Shown: positions 35,273 through 46,071, numbered from the stretch's first letter. The stretch: 53,900 nt of DNA from a bacterium BMS3Bbin09 (GCA_002897915.1 BDTS01000041.1:1-53900), one strand, 5' to 3'. A program made the numbers and translations. The notes: generated from the letters alone by a model not told the origin.

Positions 35273-37453
35273 ATGAGAAATAATTTAACGAATAAACTCA
35301 TATTAAGTTGGATTATAGCCTGTCTGATGATTTTTTTTGGTGCGAACAGTCTTTTTGCTGCGAGTGCTGTTCTATCCTGGGATCCCTCAACTACAAATGC
35401 TGATGGAACACAGTTGAATGATCTTGCCGGTTATAAGGTATATTACGGCACGGGATCCGGTAATTACTCGGGAAGTGTAGATGTTGGAAATGTATTGACC
35501 TATCAAGTCAATAATTTATCATCGGGAGTAGCCTATTATTTTGCAACCACTGCATATGATACTGCAGACAACGAAAGCCAGTACTCTGCTGAGATCAGCA
35601 GAACTTTTTCGGGTAATGATATAACACCTCCAGTAATCTCGGGGATCCAGACTGCAAATATTACTGATTCATCGATAACTGTCAGTTGGACGACAGATGA
35701 AGCCTCTGACGCAAAGGTTCAATACGGTACAACAACATCTTATGGAATGAATACGCCGGTGAACTCTTCGATGGTGACCAGTCATAGCCAGAAGATAAGC
35801 GGTATCGCAGCTTCTACGCTCTATCATTACAGAATGATCAGTAGTGATGCGGCAGGCAATAAGAAAGTCACGGATGACTACACATTCACTACCGTGGCAG
35901 CGCCTGAGCCAGTTTATTATTACTGCGACAGCGATAATGACGGTTATGCTGGGACATCAATTTATGGTTCCTGTACAGGCGAAGGCTGTGAGCCGTCGGG
36001 TTGTCAGATAATGCCGGGCAGTGATTGTAATGATAGTAACGCCGGGATTTCTCCTGATGCTGCCGATGATACTTGCGATGGAATAGATGATAATTGTGAC
36101 GGCACCGCTGATAACAATTATGTAATATCTGTTGTTTCCTGTGGTACAGGAGTCTGTTCTTCAGTGGGGCAGTTAGAGTGCCAGGCAGGTGAAGAAGTTA
36201 ATATCTGCGATCCGGGCATGCCGACAGAAGATTCTGAAACCATTTGCGGGGATAGCCTTGACAATGATTGTGATGGTCAGGTTGATGAGGGCTGCTTCCC
36301 TGATATAGAGGTCAGCAGGGTGCTGATAGGTGAGGATTTCTCAGCAGGCATTCCAGAGACATGGTCTCAGGATGTCGCATGGAACACAGATAATGAATGC
36401 GGACGGACAATCGGCGAGCCTTTTGAAGGGCCTTATGCAATAGCTGATTCTTCATGTGCTGTAACGGGTGTAGATAAGCTTGTTACCCATACATTTGACA
36501 CCACCTCATGTGACACCGTGACGCTTGACTTCAGTAACCAGTATTACAGGTATTCAGGAAATGTTAAAGTGAATATGAGCAGTGACGGAGGAGTTACCTG
36601 GGAAAATAGCATCAGTGTTGAGGCAGATGACGGATATCCAGTACCCAACTGGAAAGAGATTGACATTAGCTCAGTTGCCGGTTCCTCGGAAGCTCAGATA
36701 AAGTTCATATATGAAAACGATGCTGAAGATGGATTCTGGGCACTTGATAATGTATGGGTTACCTGTCAATCAGATCAGGTGAAATTTTCAGCTCAGGTAC
36801 AGGATGTGATGTTGAAGACGGTTATGGTAACGAACAGAGGCGAAGATGATCTTATAGTTGATATGATTAATGTTGAAGGGGTAGATGCGTCTGAGTTCAG
36901 CATTGGTGAAAATGAAGACTGTACAAATCAGGCTCTGCTGCCTGGTGAGTCTTGTACAGTTGATATTATTTTTGCACCGTTGTCATCAGGAGCAAAGAGC
37001 GCGAATGTTATCATATCTTCAAATGACCCTGACACCCCGGCATTGAGTGTTGCACTAGCCGGCACAGGAGTGGCGGATATGGTCATCGTGCCGGTCCCTG
37101 TAATTAAGGTGAATGGATTGAGCGGCATTGTTAATGTCGCAAGGTGGAGCAAGATCACGCCTTCAATAGAGCTTGATACAGGGAGCTTTAATGGTGAAGA
37201 TGCTGACTGGTGGGTGTTGCTTAAGTATCGCGGGCGTTGGTACCACTATGATAAATACAGAGGAAGGTGGAAGATAGGCTATTCAGTTTACAAACAGGGT
37301 CCGCTTAATGAAATAGGACTGGCTAAGGCTTTGGACAGTTCAAAATTTCCAGAAGGCCGCTTCACCATGTACTTTGGAGTTGATACTGAGATGAACGGAG
37401 TTCAGGATTCGGATGGATATTACTATGATAGTGTAATAATTAATGTGAAATGA
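35273..37453 (+). CDS. Secreted multi-domain protein with FN3 domains, MopE-like metal repeats and ASH/choice-of-anchor domains
   Basis: The 726-residue protein has a signal peptide cleaved near SLFA-AS (about residue 29), two fibronectin type III domains (about 30-115 and 117-205), MopE/putative metal-binding repeats at about 215-345 (CDSDNDGYAG, DCNDSNAGISPDA, CDGIDDNCDG, and DSLDNDCDGQVDEGC), a jelly-roll/MAM-like choice-of-anchor region (about 350-500), an ASH-type domain (about 505-600; SCTVDIIFAP) and a C-terminal region rich in W and Y (about 610-726). It is exported and probably surface-bound; Ca-binding repeats and FN3 suggest an adhesin or biofilm matrix protein. Control by a c-di-GMP riboswitch fits that role. 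AAAAGGAG lies 9 bases before the ATG. Confidence 0.85.
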   Translation: MRNNLTNKLILSWIIACLMIFFGANSLFAASAVLSWDPSTTNADGTQLNDLAGYKVYYGTGSGNYSGSVDVGNVLTYQVNNLSSGVAYYFATTAYDTADNESQYSAEISRTFSGNDITPPVISGIQTANITDSSITVSWTTDEASDAKVQYGTTTSYGMNTPVNSSMVTSHSQKISGIAASTLYHYRMISSDAAGNKKVTDDYTFTTVAAPEPVYYYCDSDNDGYAGTSIYGSCTGEGCEPSGCQIMPGSDCNDSNAGISPDAADDTCDGIDDNCDGTADNNYVISVVSCGTGVCSSVGQLECQAGEEVNICDPGMPTEDSETICGDSLDNDCDGQVDEGCFPDIEVSRVLIGEDFSAGIPETWSQDVAWNTDNECGRTIGEPFEGPYAIADSSCAVTGVDKLVTHTFDTTSCDTVTLDFSNQYYRYSGNVKVNMSSDGGVTWENSISVEADDGYPVPNWKEIDISSVAGSSEAQIKFIYENDAEDGFWALDNVWVTCQSDQVKFSAQVQDVMLKTVMVTNRGEDDLIVDMINVEGVDASEFSIGENEDCTNQALLPGESCTVDIIFAPLSSGAKSANVIISSNDPDTPALSVALAGTGVADMVIVPVPVIKVNGLSGIVNVARWSKITPSIELDTGSFNGEDADWWVLLKYRGRWYHYDKYRGRWKIGYSVYKQGPLNEIGLAKALDSSKFPEGRFTMYFGVDTEMNGVQDSDGYYYDSVIINVK

Positions 37454-37518
37454 ATTTGATCGATAAATGTGAGGTGTTTATAGACATCTGGTTGAGTTAA
37501 CATGATGTGCATCAGGCC

Positions 37519-37562
37519 CCCCCTCTTTGCAAAAAAATACAGCAGAGAGGGGGTGTTTTTTT
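37519..37562 (+). terminator. Intrinsic terminator of the secreted-protein gene
   Basis: CCCCCTCTTTGC pairs with GCAGAGAGGGGG over 12 pairs, followed by TGTTTTTTT. The remaining 37454-37669 stretch holds no visible gene. Confidence 0.92.
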
Positions 37563-37669
37563 GTTTTTCATAAATTGGTAAGTCATTATAATTTAACATG
37601 CTGGATTATAGATCGTTAGAAGCAAATAAATAAGCTGTTAATTCTATCACTTACTTCCCATCTTAGTTG

Positions 37670-37698
37670 TTGACAATTTAAAATAAACTTATTAAAGT
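37670..37698 (+). promoter_or_regulatory. Promoter of the parA-like gene
   Basis: TTGACA (37670-37675), 17 bases, TAAAGT (37693-37698). A consensus -35 with a 4-of-6 -10. Confidence 0.6.
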
Positions 37699-37779
37699 AA
37701 TGCCTGTAGAAAGTTCGAATTTTAATAACTCCCATCTTTTATATATAAATATTACATTATTAAGGAGGAAGTAAAATTC

Positions 37780-38577
37780 ATGAAACAGGTGATTTCCGTT
37801 GTAAACCTCAAAGGCGGGGTCGGAAAGACTACGTCCGCAGTAAATATTGCAGCATGCCTTGGTGAGATCGGCAAGAGTGTTCTGTTGATCGACCTTGATC
37901 CGCAGGGAAGCGCGAGCCTGAGTTTAGGGGTAGAGAATTCAGGAGAAGAACTTCTATTTGCCCTTAAGAATGAAACGCCGCTGCCTGTAATGCCTATAGC
38001 GATAACAGGTGTCGAGCTGGTCCCTTCGGGTATGTCGCTTGCGACAGGCCAAATGACGCTCACAGGAGAAGAAAGCAACAATGCGCTTACCTCATGTCTT
38101 GAGCAGACACTCGGAGACTGGGACTATGTGATAATTGATTGCCCGCCGAGCTACGGCACTCTGACAATCAACGCGCTTATTGCGAGCACTCGCATTGTCG
38201 TTCCTGTAGAGGCATCATTCCTCGGCCTTAACGGACTCAAACAGATGGTCACGGCCATTGATTCTTTGAGACCACAGAACCCTGGATTGAAAATAGAGGC
38301 TATCCTGCCTTGCCGCGCACACCGCCGCCGCAGGATACACTGGGACATTATGGATTCGTTCAATTCGATGTTTCCAGGTAAGGTTTCGCCGATCATTCGT
38401 GAGAACGTCTCTTTGGCAGCTGCGCCAGGCATGGGGAAACCGGTTATTTATACTGATAGACTCTCGAAAGGGGCCGACGATTACCGTTTTGTTACCCTCT
38501 GGCTTGATGACCGGCTGACTGTAACAGAAGAAGTGGTTGTAGAGCACAGCGGGTTTGTCTTCTCGACCTTTAAATAA
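37780..38577 (+). CDS. ParA-family ATPase
   Basis: The 265-residue protein has the deviant Walker A KGGVGKTT (11-18), the A' Asp segment LLIDLDPQGSASLSLG (about 34-49) and the Walker B VIIDCPPSYGTLTIN. It is a dimerising MinD/ParA-type ATPase that positions DNA or protein cargo on the nucleoid. AAGGAGG lies about 12 bases upstream. No parB gene or parS array is adjacent, so it may be an orphan serving a different cargo, or a partner lies elsewhere. It is isolated by terminators on both sides and has its own promoter. Confidence 0.9.
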   Translation: MKQVISVVNLKGGVGKTTSAVNIAACLGEIGKSVLLIDLDPQGSASLSLGVENSGEELLFALKNETPLPVMPIAITGVELVPSGMSLATGQMTLTGEESNNALTSCLEQTLGDWDYVIIDCPPSYGTLTINALIASTRIVVPVEASFLGLNGLKQMVTAIDSLRPQNPGLKIEAILPCRAHRRRRIHWDIMDSFNSMFPGKVSPIIRENVSLAAAPGMGKPVIYTDRLSKGADDYRFVTLWLDDRLTVTEEVVVEHSGFVFSTFK

Positions 38578-38583
38578 ATGTAG

Positions 38584-38613
38584 GGGCATGCTGCTGCGTG
38601 CCCTTATTTTTTT
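38584..38613 (+). terminator. Intrinsic terminator of the parA-like gene
   Basis: GGGCATGC, loop TGCT, GCGTGCCC, then TTATTTTTTT. The flank TGTAGGGGC is shared with hairpins at 42013 and 46113, so it is part of a dispersed intergenic hairpin family. The T-tract overlaps the 3' end of the convergent selB. Confidence 0.85.
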
Positions 38614-40493
38614 AGAAACTTCCTGACTTCCCCAACCCGCAGCGTGATCTTATTACTATCAAGATATTCAAGAAATGGTATTGCGAACTTTCTGGATGTC
38701 CCTAACATATCGCGGAACTCGGCCACGGCCATTTCCGGGCTCCCGGAGAAAAAATCACTCAGGTGGTCCATCATTTTCTTATGGTTGTTCATAGATATGT
38801 AGAGTGAGTCATTGATCCTGACGAGCGTTTTTTCAGCTGCCATGATCTTCAGCAGCTCGGTTGCTTCATGGGGTTTTATTGAGACAGATTTTGCGAGCTC
38901 GTCCCTTGAAGGCGGCTGGAATCCCGCTTTTTCGAGTATCTTCAGTATATCTTCCTTTAGGGTCTTTTTGTCCGCGCTCAGGGAGATGCTGAATGAATTA
39001 AGCTTGAGGATATCCTTTTCGATCACTACTTCTTTGATAAGTCGTAATAGGGCCTCGAAGATCTTCTGATCCAGGCCCATATGCACAGCCCTTAATATCT
39101 CTTTAGGGATGCCTGGCTTGAGGGGGTTCTCTTTGTGAAATGTATTGATGGTTGAGAGTGTCTTTTCAGAGAACTCGTCAAAGGCCTTTTGGCTGATGAC
39201 CCTTCCTTCGGTCTGTAAAAGCTCACCTGCCTTTACGAGCGATGCGATCTCACGCTGCAGATCGGGCGATTCGGCCCTGGTCCAGCCCGATATGTTTGCC
39301 AAGGCAACTCCGTTGGCCCTGCCCTGGACTATCTTGACCATGAGCTTCTCTTTCAGACTCCCCTGTTCAAGAACCTCGAGGTCCTGCATTCTCTCTTCCC
39401 TCTTCCTTCTCTTTGGAGAGACATCGAGTATCTCGCCCCCGCCGATCGTCATGAGCGGGGAGAATCTCCGGATGATATATCTGTCGCCCGTCATTACCGT
39501 AACAGGTTCCTTGAACCTGAGCTGGCAGAATGCCTTGCCGCCCGGCTTTAATTCTTCATTATCGTATATGATGATCCTTCCGATCAGTTCGGTCGTACCG
39601 GTGTGGAAGTGCACGAGGCTCCTGTTCTTGAGGTTCTTTATAGGGGCGTTCTTAAGTATCTCGATGGCCGCGTCAATGGAATAAGCTGTCCTGAGTTTGT
39701 CCGGAATGGCGATAACGTCGCCGCGCTGTATCTCTTCCTTAGAGACCCCCTGCAGGTTTATCGCGACCCTCTGGCCGGCCCGGGCCTTTTTGATCTCTTT
39801 CCCGTGGCTCTGGAGCCCCCTGACCCTGGTACTGGTCCCCTTTGGGAGTATTTCGACATTGGCCTCGACCGCTATGCTGCCGGAGATAGCTGTGCCTGTT
39901 ACGACAGTGCCGAACCCCTTGAGTGTGAATATCCTGTCAACCGGGAGCCTGAATATGCCGCTTTCGGATTTCAACTCCACATTTATTGCGAGTTCCCCGA
40001 TCTTTTCCTTCAAAAGATCTATATTGTGGCCTGTCTTCGCGGAAAGAGGAATGATCTCGGCGTTTTCGAGGAAAGTACCCTTCACAAATTCCCTGACCTC
40101 CTCCTCAACGAGCGGTATCCAATCTTCCTCAACGAGGTCAGATTTTGTTATTGCTATCAGTCCCCTCTTTACCTTAAGAAGGTTGCATATGTCGAGGTGT
40201 TCCCTGCTCTGGGGCATGATGCCCTCGTCAGCAGCTATGACCATGAGGACAATGTCGATGCCGCCTGCGCCGGCCAGCATGTTCTTGATGAGCCTTTCGT
40301 GTCCTGGCATATCGACGATGCCTACGTCAAGACCGTCCGGATAGGGGAGTTCGGCGAACCCGAGGTCAATGGTGATACCCCGTTCCTTTTCTTCCTTGAG
40401 CCTGTCCGGGTCAGTGCCGGTCAGTGCCTTTACAAGCGCGCTCTTACCGTGGTCTATATGTCCTGCTGTTCCGAGAATTACGTAACGATTCAT
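38604..40493 (-). CDS. selB: Selenocysteine-specific elongation factor
   Basis: The 629-residue protein has G motifs [16 protein letters not shown] (11-26), [12 protein letters not shown] (switch II) and TKSDL (G4, replacing NKxD), then EF-Tu-like domains II-III and a C-terminal half of winged helices that binds the SECIS hairpin. Start ATG at 40493 follows selA after 23 bases in the minus direction. It delivers selenocysteinyl-tRNA-Sec to UGA codons. With selA and selC in this window the decoding apparatus is complete apart from selD. Its 3' end overlaps the terminator of the convergent parA-like gene. Confidence 0.96.
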   Translation of the reverse strand: MNRYVILGTAGHIDHGKSALVKALTGTDPDRLKEEKERGITIDLGFAELPYPDGLDVGIVDMPGHERLIKNMLAGAGGIDIVLMVIAADEGIMPQSREHLDICNLLKVKRGLIAITKSDLVEEDWIPLVEEEVREFVKGTFLENAEIIPLSAKTGHNIDLLKEKIGELAINVELKSESGIFRLPVDRIFTLKGFGTVVTGTAISGSIAVEANVEILPKGTSTRVRGLQSHGKEIKKARAGQRVAINLQGVSKEEIQRGDVIAIPDKLRTAYSIDAAIEILKNAPIKNLKNRSLVHFHTGTTELIGRIIIYDNEELKPGGKAFCQLRFKEPVTVMTGDRYIIRRFSPLMTIGGGEILDVSPKRRKREERMQDLEVLEQGSLKEKLMVKIVQGRANGVALANISGWTRAESPDLQREIASLVKAGELLQTEGRVISQKAFDEFSEKTLSTINTFHKENPLKPGIPKEILRAVHMGLDQKIFEALLRLIKEVVIEKDILKLNSFSISLSADKKTLKEDILKILEKAGFQPPSRDELAKSVSIKPHEATELLKIMAAEKTLVRINDSLYISMNNHKKMMDHLSDFFSGSPEMAVAEFRDMLGTSRKFAIPFLEYLDSNKITLRVGEVRKFLKK

Positions 40494-40516
40494 TTTAATT
40501 AATTAAGGATTAAGAG

Positions 40517-41911
40517 TTAAGAATTAATTGCTGCAGCTATACAATTCACAAGCGTCTTTATCTCTCTGTCTTCGATCGTTCGTGCGTCGATGAGGATGGA
40601 ATCTTCCTTGATCCTTGCTATGACTGGCGGCTCACCGAGTCTCAGTCTCTTTTCAAGCATGTTCAGCTTGATGTTCAGCGGTTTGATCGATACTGAAAAA
40701 GTAGGGAAGTCAGTCTCTGGAAGCGACCCGCCGCCAGCGCGTGACTGGTCCGGTATTACATCGAGTCTTGCCTGTTCTGAGACAGACTTTTTCAGGGCGC
40801 TTAAGATCTTATTCGCCCTTTTCTTTATTGCTTCTCCGGATTCGGTCAGCATCCGGACAGTAGGAATGTCCCTGACAGCTTTTTCTTCATCAAGGTACTG
40901 CATAAAGGTTGCCTCGAGCGCGGCGAATGTCATCTTGTCTATCCTCATTGCCCGCAGCATCGGGTTTTTCTGTATCTTCTGGATCAGATCTTTCTTTCCG
41001 ATGATAATGCCGGCCTGCGGTCCGCCGAGGAGCTTGTCGCCGCTGAATGTAACAAGGTCAGCTCCTGCTTTAATGACATCCATAACAGTAGGTTCACCAT
41101 GTATGCCGTATTTCTCAAGGTTGATAATGCTCCCGCTCCCGACGTCTGCAACGAGGGGTATTTTGAATTCCCTGCCGAGTTTCGAGAGGTCCTCTATTGA
41201 GACTTCTTCCGTGAATCCGATGATCTTGTAATTGCTCTGGTGTACTTTCAGCAACATGGCGGTATTCCCGCATAAGGCGTTCTCGTAATCCATCAGATGG
41301 GTCTTGTTCGTTGTGCCCACTTCCCGAAGTATAGCGCCGCTTGATTCCATGACGTCCGGGATCCTGAACGACCCGCCTATCTCGACGAGCTCTCCTCTTG
41401 ATACTATAACCTCTTTGCCCCTGGCGAATGTATCAAGGCAGATAAGGACCGCGGCAGCATTATTGTTCACGACCACCGCGTCTTCCGCCCCGGTTATTTC
41501 TATGAGCACATCTTTGAGATGAGAATATCTCTTTCCCCTCTTGCCTTTTGCTATCTCATATTCAAGGTTCGAGTATCCTGCGGCTATTGCGGTTACGTTA
41601 TTGATGGCCCTGTCTGATAGTGCGGACCTGCCGAGGTTCGTATGGATGACAATGCCGGTTGCGTTGATGAGCGGTTTTAATTTGTATGCGGAAAGCCTTC
41701 TGATCGCTGATTCGATATCTCCGGAAAGGGCCTCGATAGAGACCTCGGGATCATTGCTGTCAAGGATCTCTTTGCGTCTTGCGTCAATGGTCTCTCTAAT
41801 CGCGCGGAGCACGATCTTCCGGTTGTATATTTCGAGCCATTTTTGACCGTAAGAGCTTTTTAAATACTCGTCAACAGACGGCAGATTGGCGAGTTTTTCT
41901 TTATTTTTCAT
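40517..41911 (-). CDS. selA: L-seryl-tRNA(Sec) selenium transferase
   Basis: The start is placed at MKNKEKLANLPSVDEYLK, giving 464 residues, the usual SelA length; longer starts would include a hairpin region. It is a PLP enzyme of fold type I with INATGIVIHTNLGRS, VVNNNAAAVLI and the PLP-lysine motif FSGDKLLGGPQAG. It converts seryl-tRNA-Sec to selenocysteinyl-tRNA-Sec using selenophosphate. It precedes selB in one unit. A hairpin at 41948-41973 lies just upstream, between clpB and selA. Confidence 0.96.
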   Translation of the reverse strand: MKNKEKLANLPSVDEYLKSSYGQKWLEIYNRKIVLRAIRETIDARRKEILDSNDPEVSIEALSGDIESAIRRLSAYKLKPLINATGIVIHTNLGRSALSDRAINNVTAIAAGYSNLEYEIAKGKRGKRYSHLKDVLIEITGAEDAVVVNNNAAAVLICLDTFARGKEVIVSRGELVEIGGSFRIPDVMESSGAILREVGTTNKTHLMDYENALCGNTAMLLKVHQSNYKIIGFTEEVSIEDLSKLGREFKIPLVADVGSGSIINLEKYGIHGEPTVMDVIKAGADLVTFSGDKLLGGPQAGIIIGKKDLIQKIQKNPMLRAMRIDKMTFAALEATFMQYLDEEKAVRDIPTVRMLTESGEAIKKRANKILSALKKSVSEQARLDVIPDQSRAGGGSLPETDFPTFSVSIKPLNIKLNMLEKRLRLGEPPVIARIKEDSILIDARTIEDREIKTLVNCIAAAINS

Positions 41912-41947
41912 ATGTTTTTCTAACACAATATACAGGGTATAATCAAG

Positions 41948-41973
41948 TTGGGCAGGCCCCTGTGCCTGCCCAA
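41948..41973. repeat. Perfect hairpin upstream of selA
   Basis: TTGGGCAGGC, loop CCCTGT, GCCTGCCCAA: a 10-pair perfect stem 37 bases upstream of the selA start. No T-run follows on the minus strand, so it is not an obvious terminator. It could be a processed-mRNA or repeat-family hairpin. Confidence 0.6.
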
Positions 41974-42012
41974 CGGTAGACAGGCCTATCCAGATATGAG
42001 GCAATCGAATTT

Positions 42013-42040
42013 AAAAGGGCACCCACAGGGTGGTGCCCCT
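42013..42040 (-). terminator. Terminator-like hairpin after clpB
   Basis: On the minus strand GGGCACC pairs with GGTGCCC and is followed by TTTTAA. It lies 8 bases past the clpB stop codon. The sequence TGTAGGGGC-hairpin-GCCC also belongs to the dispersed family at 38580 and 46113. Confidence 0.7.
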
Positions 42041-42047
42041 ACAATGT

Positions 42048-44636
42048 TTATTTTTTCGTGAAGACGATCCGGTTGTCTTCCATATCCGCGAATATCAAGT
42101 CCCCACTCTTGAATGCCCCCTCAAGGAGCTTTCCTGCGAGCGGGTTGAGGATCTCTTTCTGGATCGCCCTCTTTAACGGGCGCGCTCCGTAAAGCGGATC
42201 GTAGCCCGATTCCGCGATATGAGCCTTTGCGCTGTCGCTTAATTCGAGGTCGACGTTCTTCTCCTTTAAGTAGCACTTCATACGGTCGATCTGGATTTCG
42301 ACGATCTTTATGAGCAGTTCCTTATTCAGTGAGTGGAACATTATGATCTCATCGACTCTGTTCAGGAACTCCGGCCTGAAGAATGCCTTCAGATCCTCCA
42401 TTACGCTTTTTCGTATCTGGGACTCATCAGTCCATTCGGTCATTAGCTCCTGAATATGCTGGCTCCCGATGTTAGAGGTCATGATCATGACAGTATTTCT
42501 GAAGTCCACGGTCCTTCCGTGCCCGTCCGTCAGTCTCCCGTCGTCAAGGACCTGAAGGAGTATATTGAATACCTCCTGGTGGGCTTTTTCTATTTCGTCA
42601 AAGAGGATGACCGCGTACGGCCTTCTTCTTATGGCCTCTGTCAGCTGGCCGCCTTCATCGTAACCGACATAACCCGGAGGCGCTCCGATGAGCCTTGAGA
42701 CAGTGTGCCTTTCCTGGTACTCGGACATGTCTATCCTTATCATCGCGTCTTCGTCATCAAAGAGAAATTCGGCAAGCGCCCTCGCAAGCTCTGTCTTCCC
42801 CACACCTGTGGGGCCGAGGAATATGAAAGAACCGATTGGTCTGTCCGGGTCCTGTATGCCGGCCCTTGATCTCCTGACCGCGTCCGAGACTGCCTTGATC
42901 GCCTCTTCCTGCCCAACCACGCGGCGGGCGAGATTTTCTTCCATCTTGAGAAGTTTTTCGACCTCTCCCTCAAGCATCTTGCTTACGGGTATGCCGGTCC
43001 ACTTTGATACTATCTCCGCAATATCCTCTTCATCGACCTCTTCTTTGAGCATTCTGTCAGAGCTTTCCTGTTTCGCGAGCTTCTTGTTCTCTTCCCCCAA
43101 CCTTTTCTGCAATTCAATTATCTTGCCGTACTTCAACTCAGCGGCCTTGTTGAGGTCCCCCTCGCGTTCTGCTTTTTCAGCCCCGGTCTTTGCCTGTTCG
43201 AGCTCTTCCTGTATGGAGCTTATCGTGTTGATAGCTTCTTTTTCCTGCATCCACCGGGCCTTTAATACGTCCCTCTTTTCAGTAAGCCCGGCAATCTCTT
43301 CCTTTATGCGTTTGAGCCGTTCCTTTGAGGCCTCGTCCTTTTCTTTCATGACTGCCTGCCTCTCGATCTCGTACTGCCTGATCTTTCTTTCGAGCTCATC
43401 GAGTTCTACCGGCATGCTGTCTATCTCCATCTTCAGTCTTGAGGCGGCCTCGTCTATGAGGTCGATCGCCTTGTCAGGCAGGAACCTGTCTGAGATGTAC
43501 CTGTTGCTCAGGACTGCTGCGGATACGAGGGCGGTGTCCTTTATCTTTATCCCGTGATGTACCTCGTAACGCTCCTTAAGTCCCCGCAATATCGATATTG
43601 TGTCCTCCACGCTCGGTTCCTGTATATAAATCGGCTGGAACCTCCTTTCGAGCGCGGCGTCTTTTTCTATGTATTTGCGGTACTCTGAAAGAGTTGTCGC
43701 GCCAACGCACCTGAGGTCTCCCCTTGCGAGCGCGGGCTTGAGCATGTTGGAGGCGTCTATCGAGCCTTCGGCAGCCCCGGCTCCGACAACTGTATGAAGT
43801 TCGTCTATGAAGAGGATCACCTTGCCCTGTGCCTCTTCTATTTCCTTCAGCACGGCTTTCAGCCGATCTTCAAACTCGCCCCTGAATTTTGCACCTGCCA
43901 CAAGGGCGCCCATATCAAGTGAGACGACCCGTTTGTCTTTGAGTCCCATCGGCACGTCACCGGATGTGATCCTTTGTGCAAGGCCCTCGGCTATGGCTGT
44001 CTTGCCAACGCCCGGTTCTCCGATAATAACCGGGTTATTCTTTGTCCTGCGTGAGAGTACCTGTATGACCCTGCGTATCTCTTCGTCTCTTCCTATTACG
44101 GGATCTAATTTGCCGCGCCTCGCGAGCTCTGTCAGGTCCTTCGCGTATCGCTTGAGGGCCTGGTATTTGTCCTCGGGAGCGGGGTCGGTCACGCACTGCG
44201 ATCCGCGTATCTCTCTCATTGCCGCGAGTACCTTGTCAGTGGTCACGCCGAGTTTTTTGAGCAACCCTTCAACCCTGTTTCTTGTCTTTATAATACCGAG
44301 GAGAAGATGCTCGATACTTACATATTCATCCTTGAGTTGTTCGGCCTCTTTAAAGGCGGTCTCGAACACATTTTTTAACTGCTGTGTAATATATAGCTGC
44401 CCGACAGGCGAGGATCCGAGGACCTTTGGCAATTTTTCTATGCCTGCTTCAACTTCTTTGATCAGAGCGTTGCTGTCTACTCCGAGTATTTTGATGATCT
44501 CGAGTGCAATGCCCTCTTCAAGTAAAACGTAAAGAAGATGTTCTGCATCGACCTGCTGGTTCCCCTTTTGCTGGGCCAGTTCCTGCGCCTTCTGTATCGC
44601 CTCCTGGCTCTTTATCGTAAATTTATCTGTTCTCAT
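42048..44636 (-). CDS. clpB: ClpB disaggregase
   Basis: The start is set at [15 protein letters not shown] with GGAGG overlapping the end of hspR; the product is 862 residues, normal for ClpB. It has the N domain (1-145), first AAA+ module with Walker [11 protein letters not shown], the coiled-coil middle domain (about 400-525) and the second AAA+ module with [10 protein letters not shown] and sensor motifs. It rescues aggregated proteins with DnaK/DnaJ and benefits from small heat-shock proteins, three of which are encoded 6 kb away. It is the last gene of the dnaJ-hspR-clpB operon; the start is 1 base after the hspR stop. Confidence 0.97.
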   Translation of the reverse strand: MRTDKFTIKSQEAIQKAQELAQQKGNQQVDAEHLLYVLLEEGIALEIIKILGVDSNALIKEVEAGIEKLPKVLGSSPVGQLYITQQLKNVFETAFKEAEQLKDEYVSIEHLLLGIIKTRNRVEGLLKKLGVTTDKVLAAMREIRGSQCVTDPAPEDKYQALKRYAKDLTELARRGKLDPVIGRDEEIRRVIQVLSRRTKNNPVIIGEPGVGKTAIAEGLAQRITSGDVPMGLKDKRVVSLDMGALVAGAKFRGEFEDRLKAVLKEIEEAQGKVILFIDELHTVVGAGAAEGSIDASNMLKPALARGDLRCVGATTLSEYRKYIEKDAALERRFQPIYIQEPSVEDTISILRGLKERYEVHHGIKIKDTALVSAAVLSNRYISDRFLPDKAIDLIDEAASRLKMEIDSMPVELDELERKIRQYEIERQAVMKEKDEASKERLKRIKEEIAGLTEKRDVLKARWMQEKEAINTISSIQEELEQAKTGAEKAEREGDLNKAAELKYGKIIELQKRLGEENKKLAKQESSDRMLKEEVDEEDIAEIVSKWTGIPVSKMLEGEVEKLLKMEENLARRVVGQEEAIKAVSDAVRRSRAGIQDPDRPIGSFIFLGPTGVGKTELARALAEFLFDDEDAMIRIDMSEYQERHTVSRLIGAPPGYVGYDEGGQLTEAIRRRPYAVILFDEIEKAHQEVFNILLQVLDDGRLTDGHGRTVDFRNTVMIMTSNIGSQHIQELMTEWTDESQIRKSVMEDLKAFFRPEFLNRVDEIIMFHSLNKELLIKIVEIQIDRMKCYLKEKNVDLELSDSAKAHIAESGYDPLYGARPLKRAIQKEILNPLAGKLLEGAFKSGDLIFADMEDNRIVFTKK

Positions 44637-44637
44637 T

Positions 44638-44985
44638 TCATTCTTCCTCCCCCTCAAAGATCTTTGTTATTTTCTCCCGGAACTCTTCCTGCATATCCTG
44701 TTCAAGGTGGTCCATCATTACGTCCATCTCTTTCTGCATTGCCTCGAACTTCCGCCTCATCCTCAGGATTATGTCCACACCGGCCCTGTTAACACCGAGA
44801 TCCTTTGTGAGGTTCAGTATCATCCTGATGCGGTCAAGGTCTTCCGTGCAATAAGTCCTCGCCCCTCCGATACGCTGGGGATGCAGGAGCCCTTCCTTTT
44901 CATACATTCTTAGCGTCTGAGGATGTACATCAAACATCTCGCATACCACCCCAATCAAAAATAATGGGCGCTTGCTTTCATTCAT
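44638..44985 (-). CDS. hspR: HspR-type MerR-family repressor
   Basis: The 115-residue protein has the MerR winged helix ([30 protein letters not shown]) and a coiled-coil effector region rich in charged residues ([23 protein letters not shown]). MerR proteins of this type in a dnaJ operon are HspR, which represses at HAIR inverted repeats and is released on heat shock when DnaK is titrated. The gene overlaps dnaJ's 3' end by 8 bases and precedes clpB. A HAIR site with a matched promoter lies upstream of dnaJ at 46078-46104, supporting the call. Confidence 0.93.
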   Translation of the reverse strand: MNESKRPLFLIGVVCEMFDVHPQTLRMYEKEGLLHPQRIGGARTYCTEDLDRIRMILNLTKDLGVNRAGVDIILRMRRKFEAMQKEMDVMMDHLEQDMQEEFREKITKIFEGEEE

Positions 44986-46033
44986 AAGCCTTCCCTATCT
45001 CTTTCAGGGCCTCTTTTGTTTTATCTGTCACGTTCCTTGGTACGACTATCTTTATGACCGCGAACTCATCTCCGGTTATCCCTCCTTTCCTGTTCGGAAC
45101 ACCCTTGCCCTTTAGCCGGAATTTTTTTCCGCTGTCTGTTCCTGGAGGAAGCGTCATGGTGACTGAGCCGTCGATTGTCGGGACCTTTATCTTTCCGCCG
45201 AGCACGGCCTCGGAGATATTGACTGGAACATCCACGAACAGGTTGTTCCCCTCTCTCTTGAATATTGGATGGGGTCGTACGGTCAATTCAATATAGAGGC
45301 TGCCCGGAGGTCCGCCTTTTGCACCTGCGCCGCCCATTCCATTCAGCTTTACTTTACTGCCGGTGTCGGTTCCGGCAGGTATCTTTACCTTAATATTGCT
45401 CGTGGTAAGTGTGCTTCCATTGCCGCTGCAGGCTGTGCAGGTCTTTGTAACACTCTTTCCGGTTCCGCGGCATTGAGGGCAGGGCTGACCGAGATTGAAG
45501 AATCCCCTGCTCTGCTTGATAGAGCCGGAGCCTTTGCAATATGGACATGTTTGATACGACTCTGCCCCGGTTCCTCCGCAGCTTTTGCAGGAGACATCTC
45601 TTCTGAGAGAGATTGATCTTGTCACTCCCTTGCACGCCTCTTCAAGGGAAATGTCCAGATGAGTGCTGAGGTCCGGACCTCTTGATGGTCCCTGCCTCTG
45701 TCCGCCGCCTCCGAAGAGATTTGCGAATATATCTTCCTGACCTCCGAATCCCTCGAATCCGCCGAAGTCCTGGCTCCTGAAGCCCCCGTGGCCCTGTCCG
45801 CCTTCGAACGCGGCCTTTCCGAACTGGTCGTATTCAGACCTCTTTTTTGGGTCGCTCAGGACCTCGTATGCCTCGTTGATCTCCTTGAACTTCTTCTCTT
45901 TTGATTCGTCACCGGGGTTCAGGTCAGGGTGATATTTGCGCGCAAGCCGCCTGTAGGTCTTTTTTATCTCAGCTTCTGAGGCACCTTTTTTGAGCCCCAT
46001 TCTCTCATAAAAATCATCTGTTCCGGATGCCAT
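44978..46033 (-). CDS. dnaJ: DnaJ-type co-chaperone
   Basis: The 351-residue protein has the J domain with HPD at about 35-37 (KYHPDLNPG), a G/F-rich linker ([14 protein letters not shown]), four CxxCxGxG zinc motifs ([32 protein letters not shown]) and the C-terminal peptide-binding domain. It delivers clients to DnaK. It leads dnaJ-hspR-clpB; no dnaK or grpE is near. An HspR-controlled promoter is clear upstream. A CbpA-type assignment is excluded by the zinc fingers. Confidence 0.95.
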   Translation of the reverse strand: MASGTDDFYERMGLKKGASEAEIKKTYRRLARKYHPDLNPGDESKEKKFKEINEAYEVLSDPKKRSEYDQFGKAAFEGGQGHGGFRSQDFGGFEGFGGQEDIFANLFGGGGQRQGPSRGPDLSTHLDISLEEACKGVTRSISLRRDVSCKSCGGTGAESYQTCPYCKGSGSIKQSRGFFNLGQPCPQCRGTGKSVTKTCTACSGNGSTLTTSNIKVKIPAGTDTGSKVKLNGMGGAGAKGGPPGSLYIELTVRPHPIFKREGNNLFVDVPVNISEAVLGGKIKVPTIDGSVTMTLPPGTDSGKKFRLKGKGVPNRKGGITGDEFAVIKIVVPRNVTDKTKEALKEIGKAYE

Positions 46034-46071
46034 TCTGTCTCCTTCTTATTTTCGTAGTTTATAGATGAAAT

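Noticed and set aside
41912-42004. selA starting 31 codons earlier
   Set aside because: The extra residues come from a hairpin region and a TGCC-rich spacer; SelA of normal length starts at MKNKEKL.
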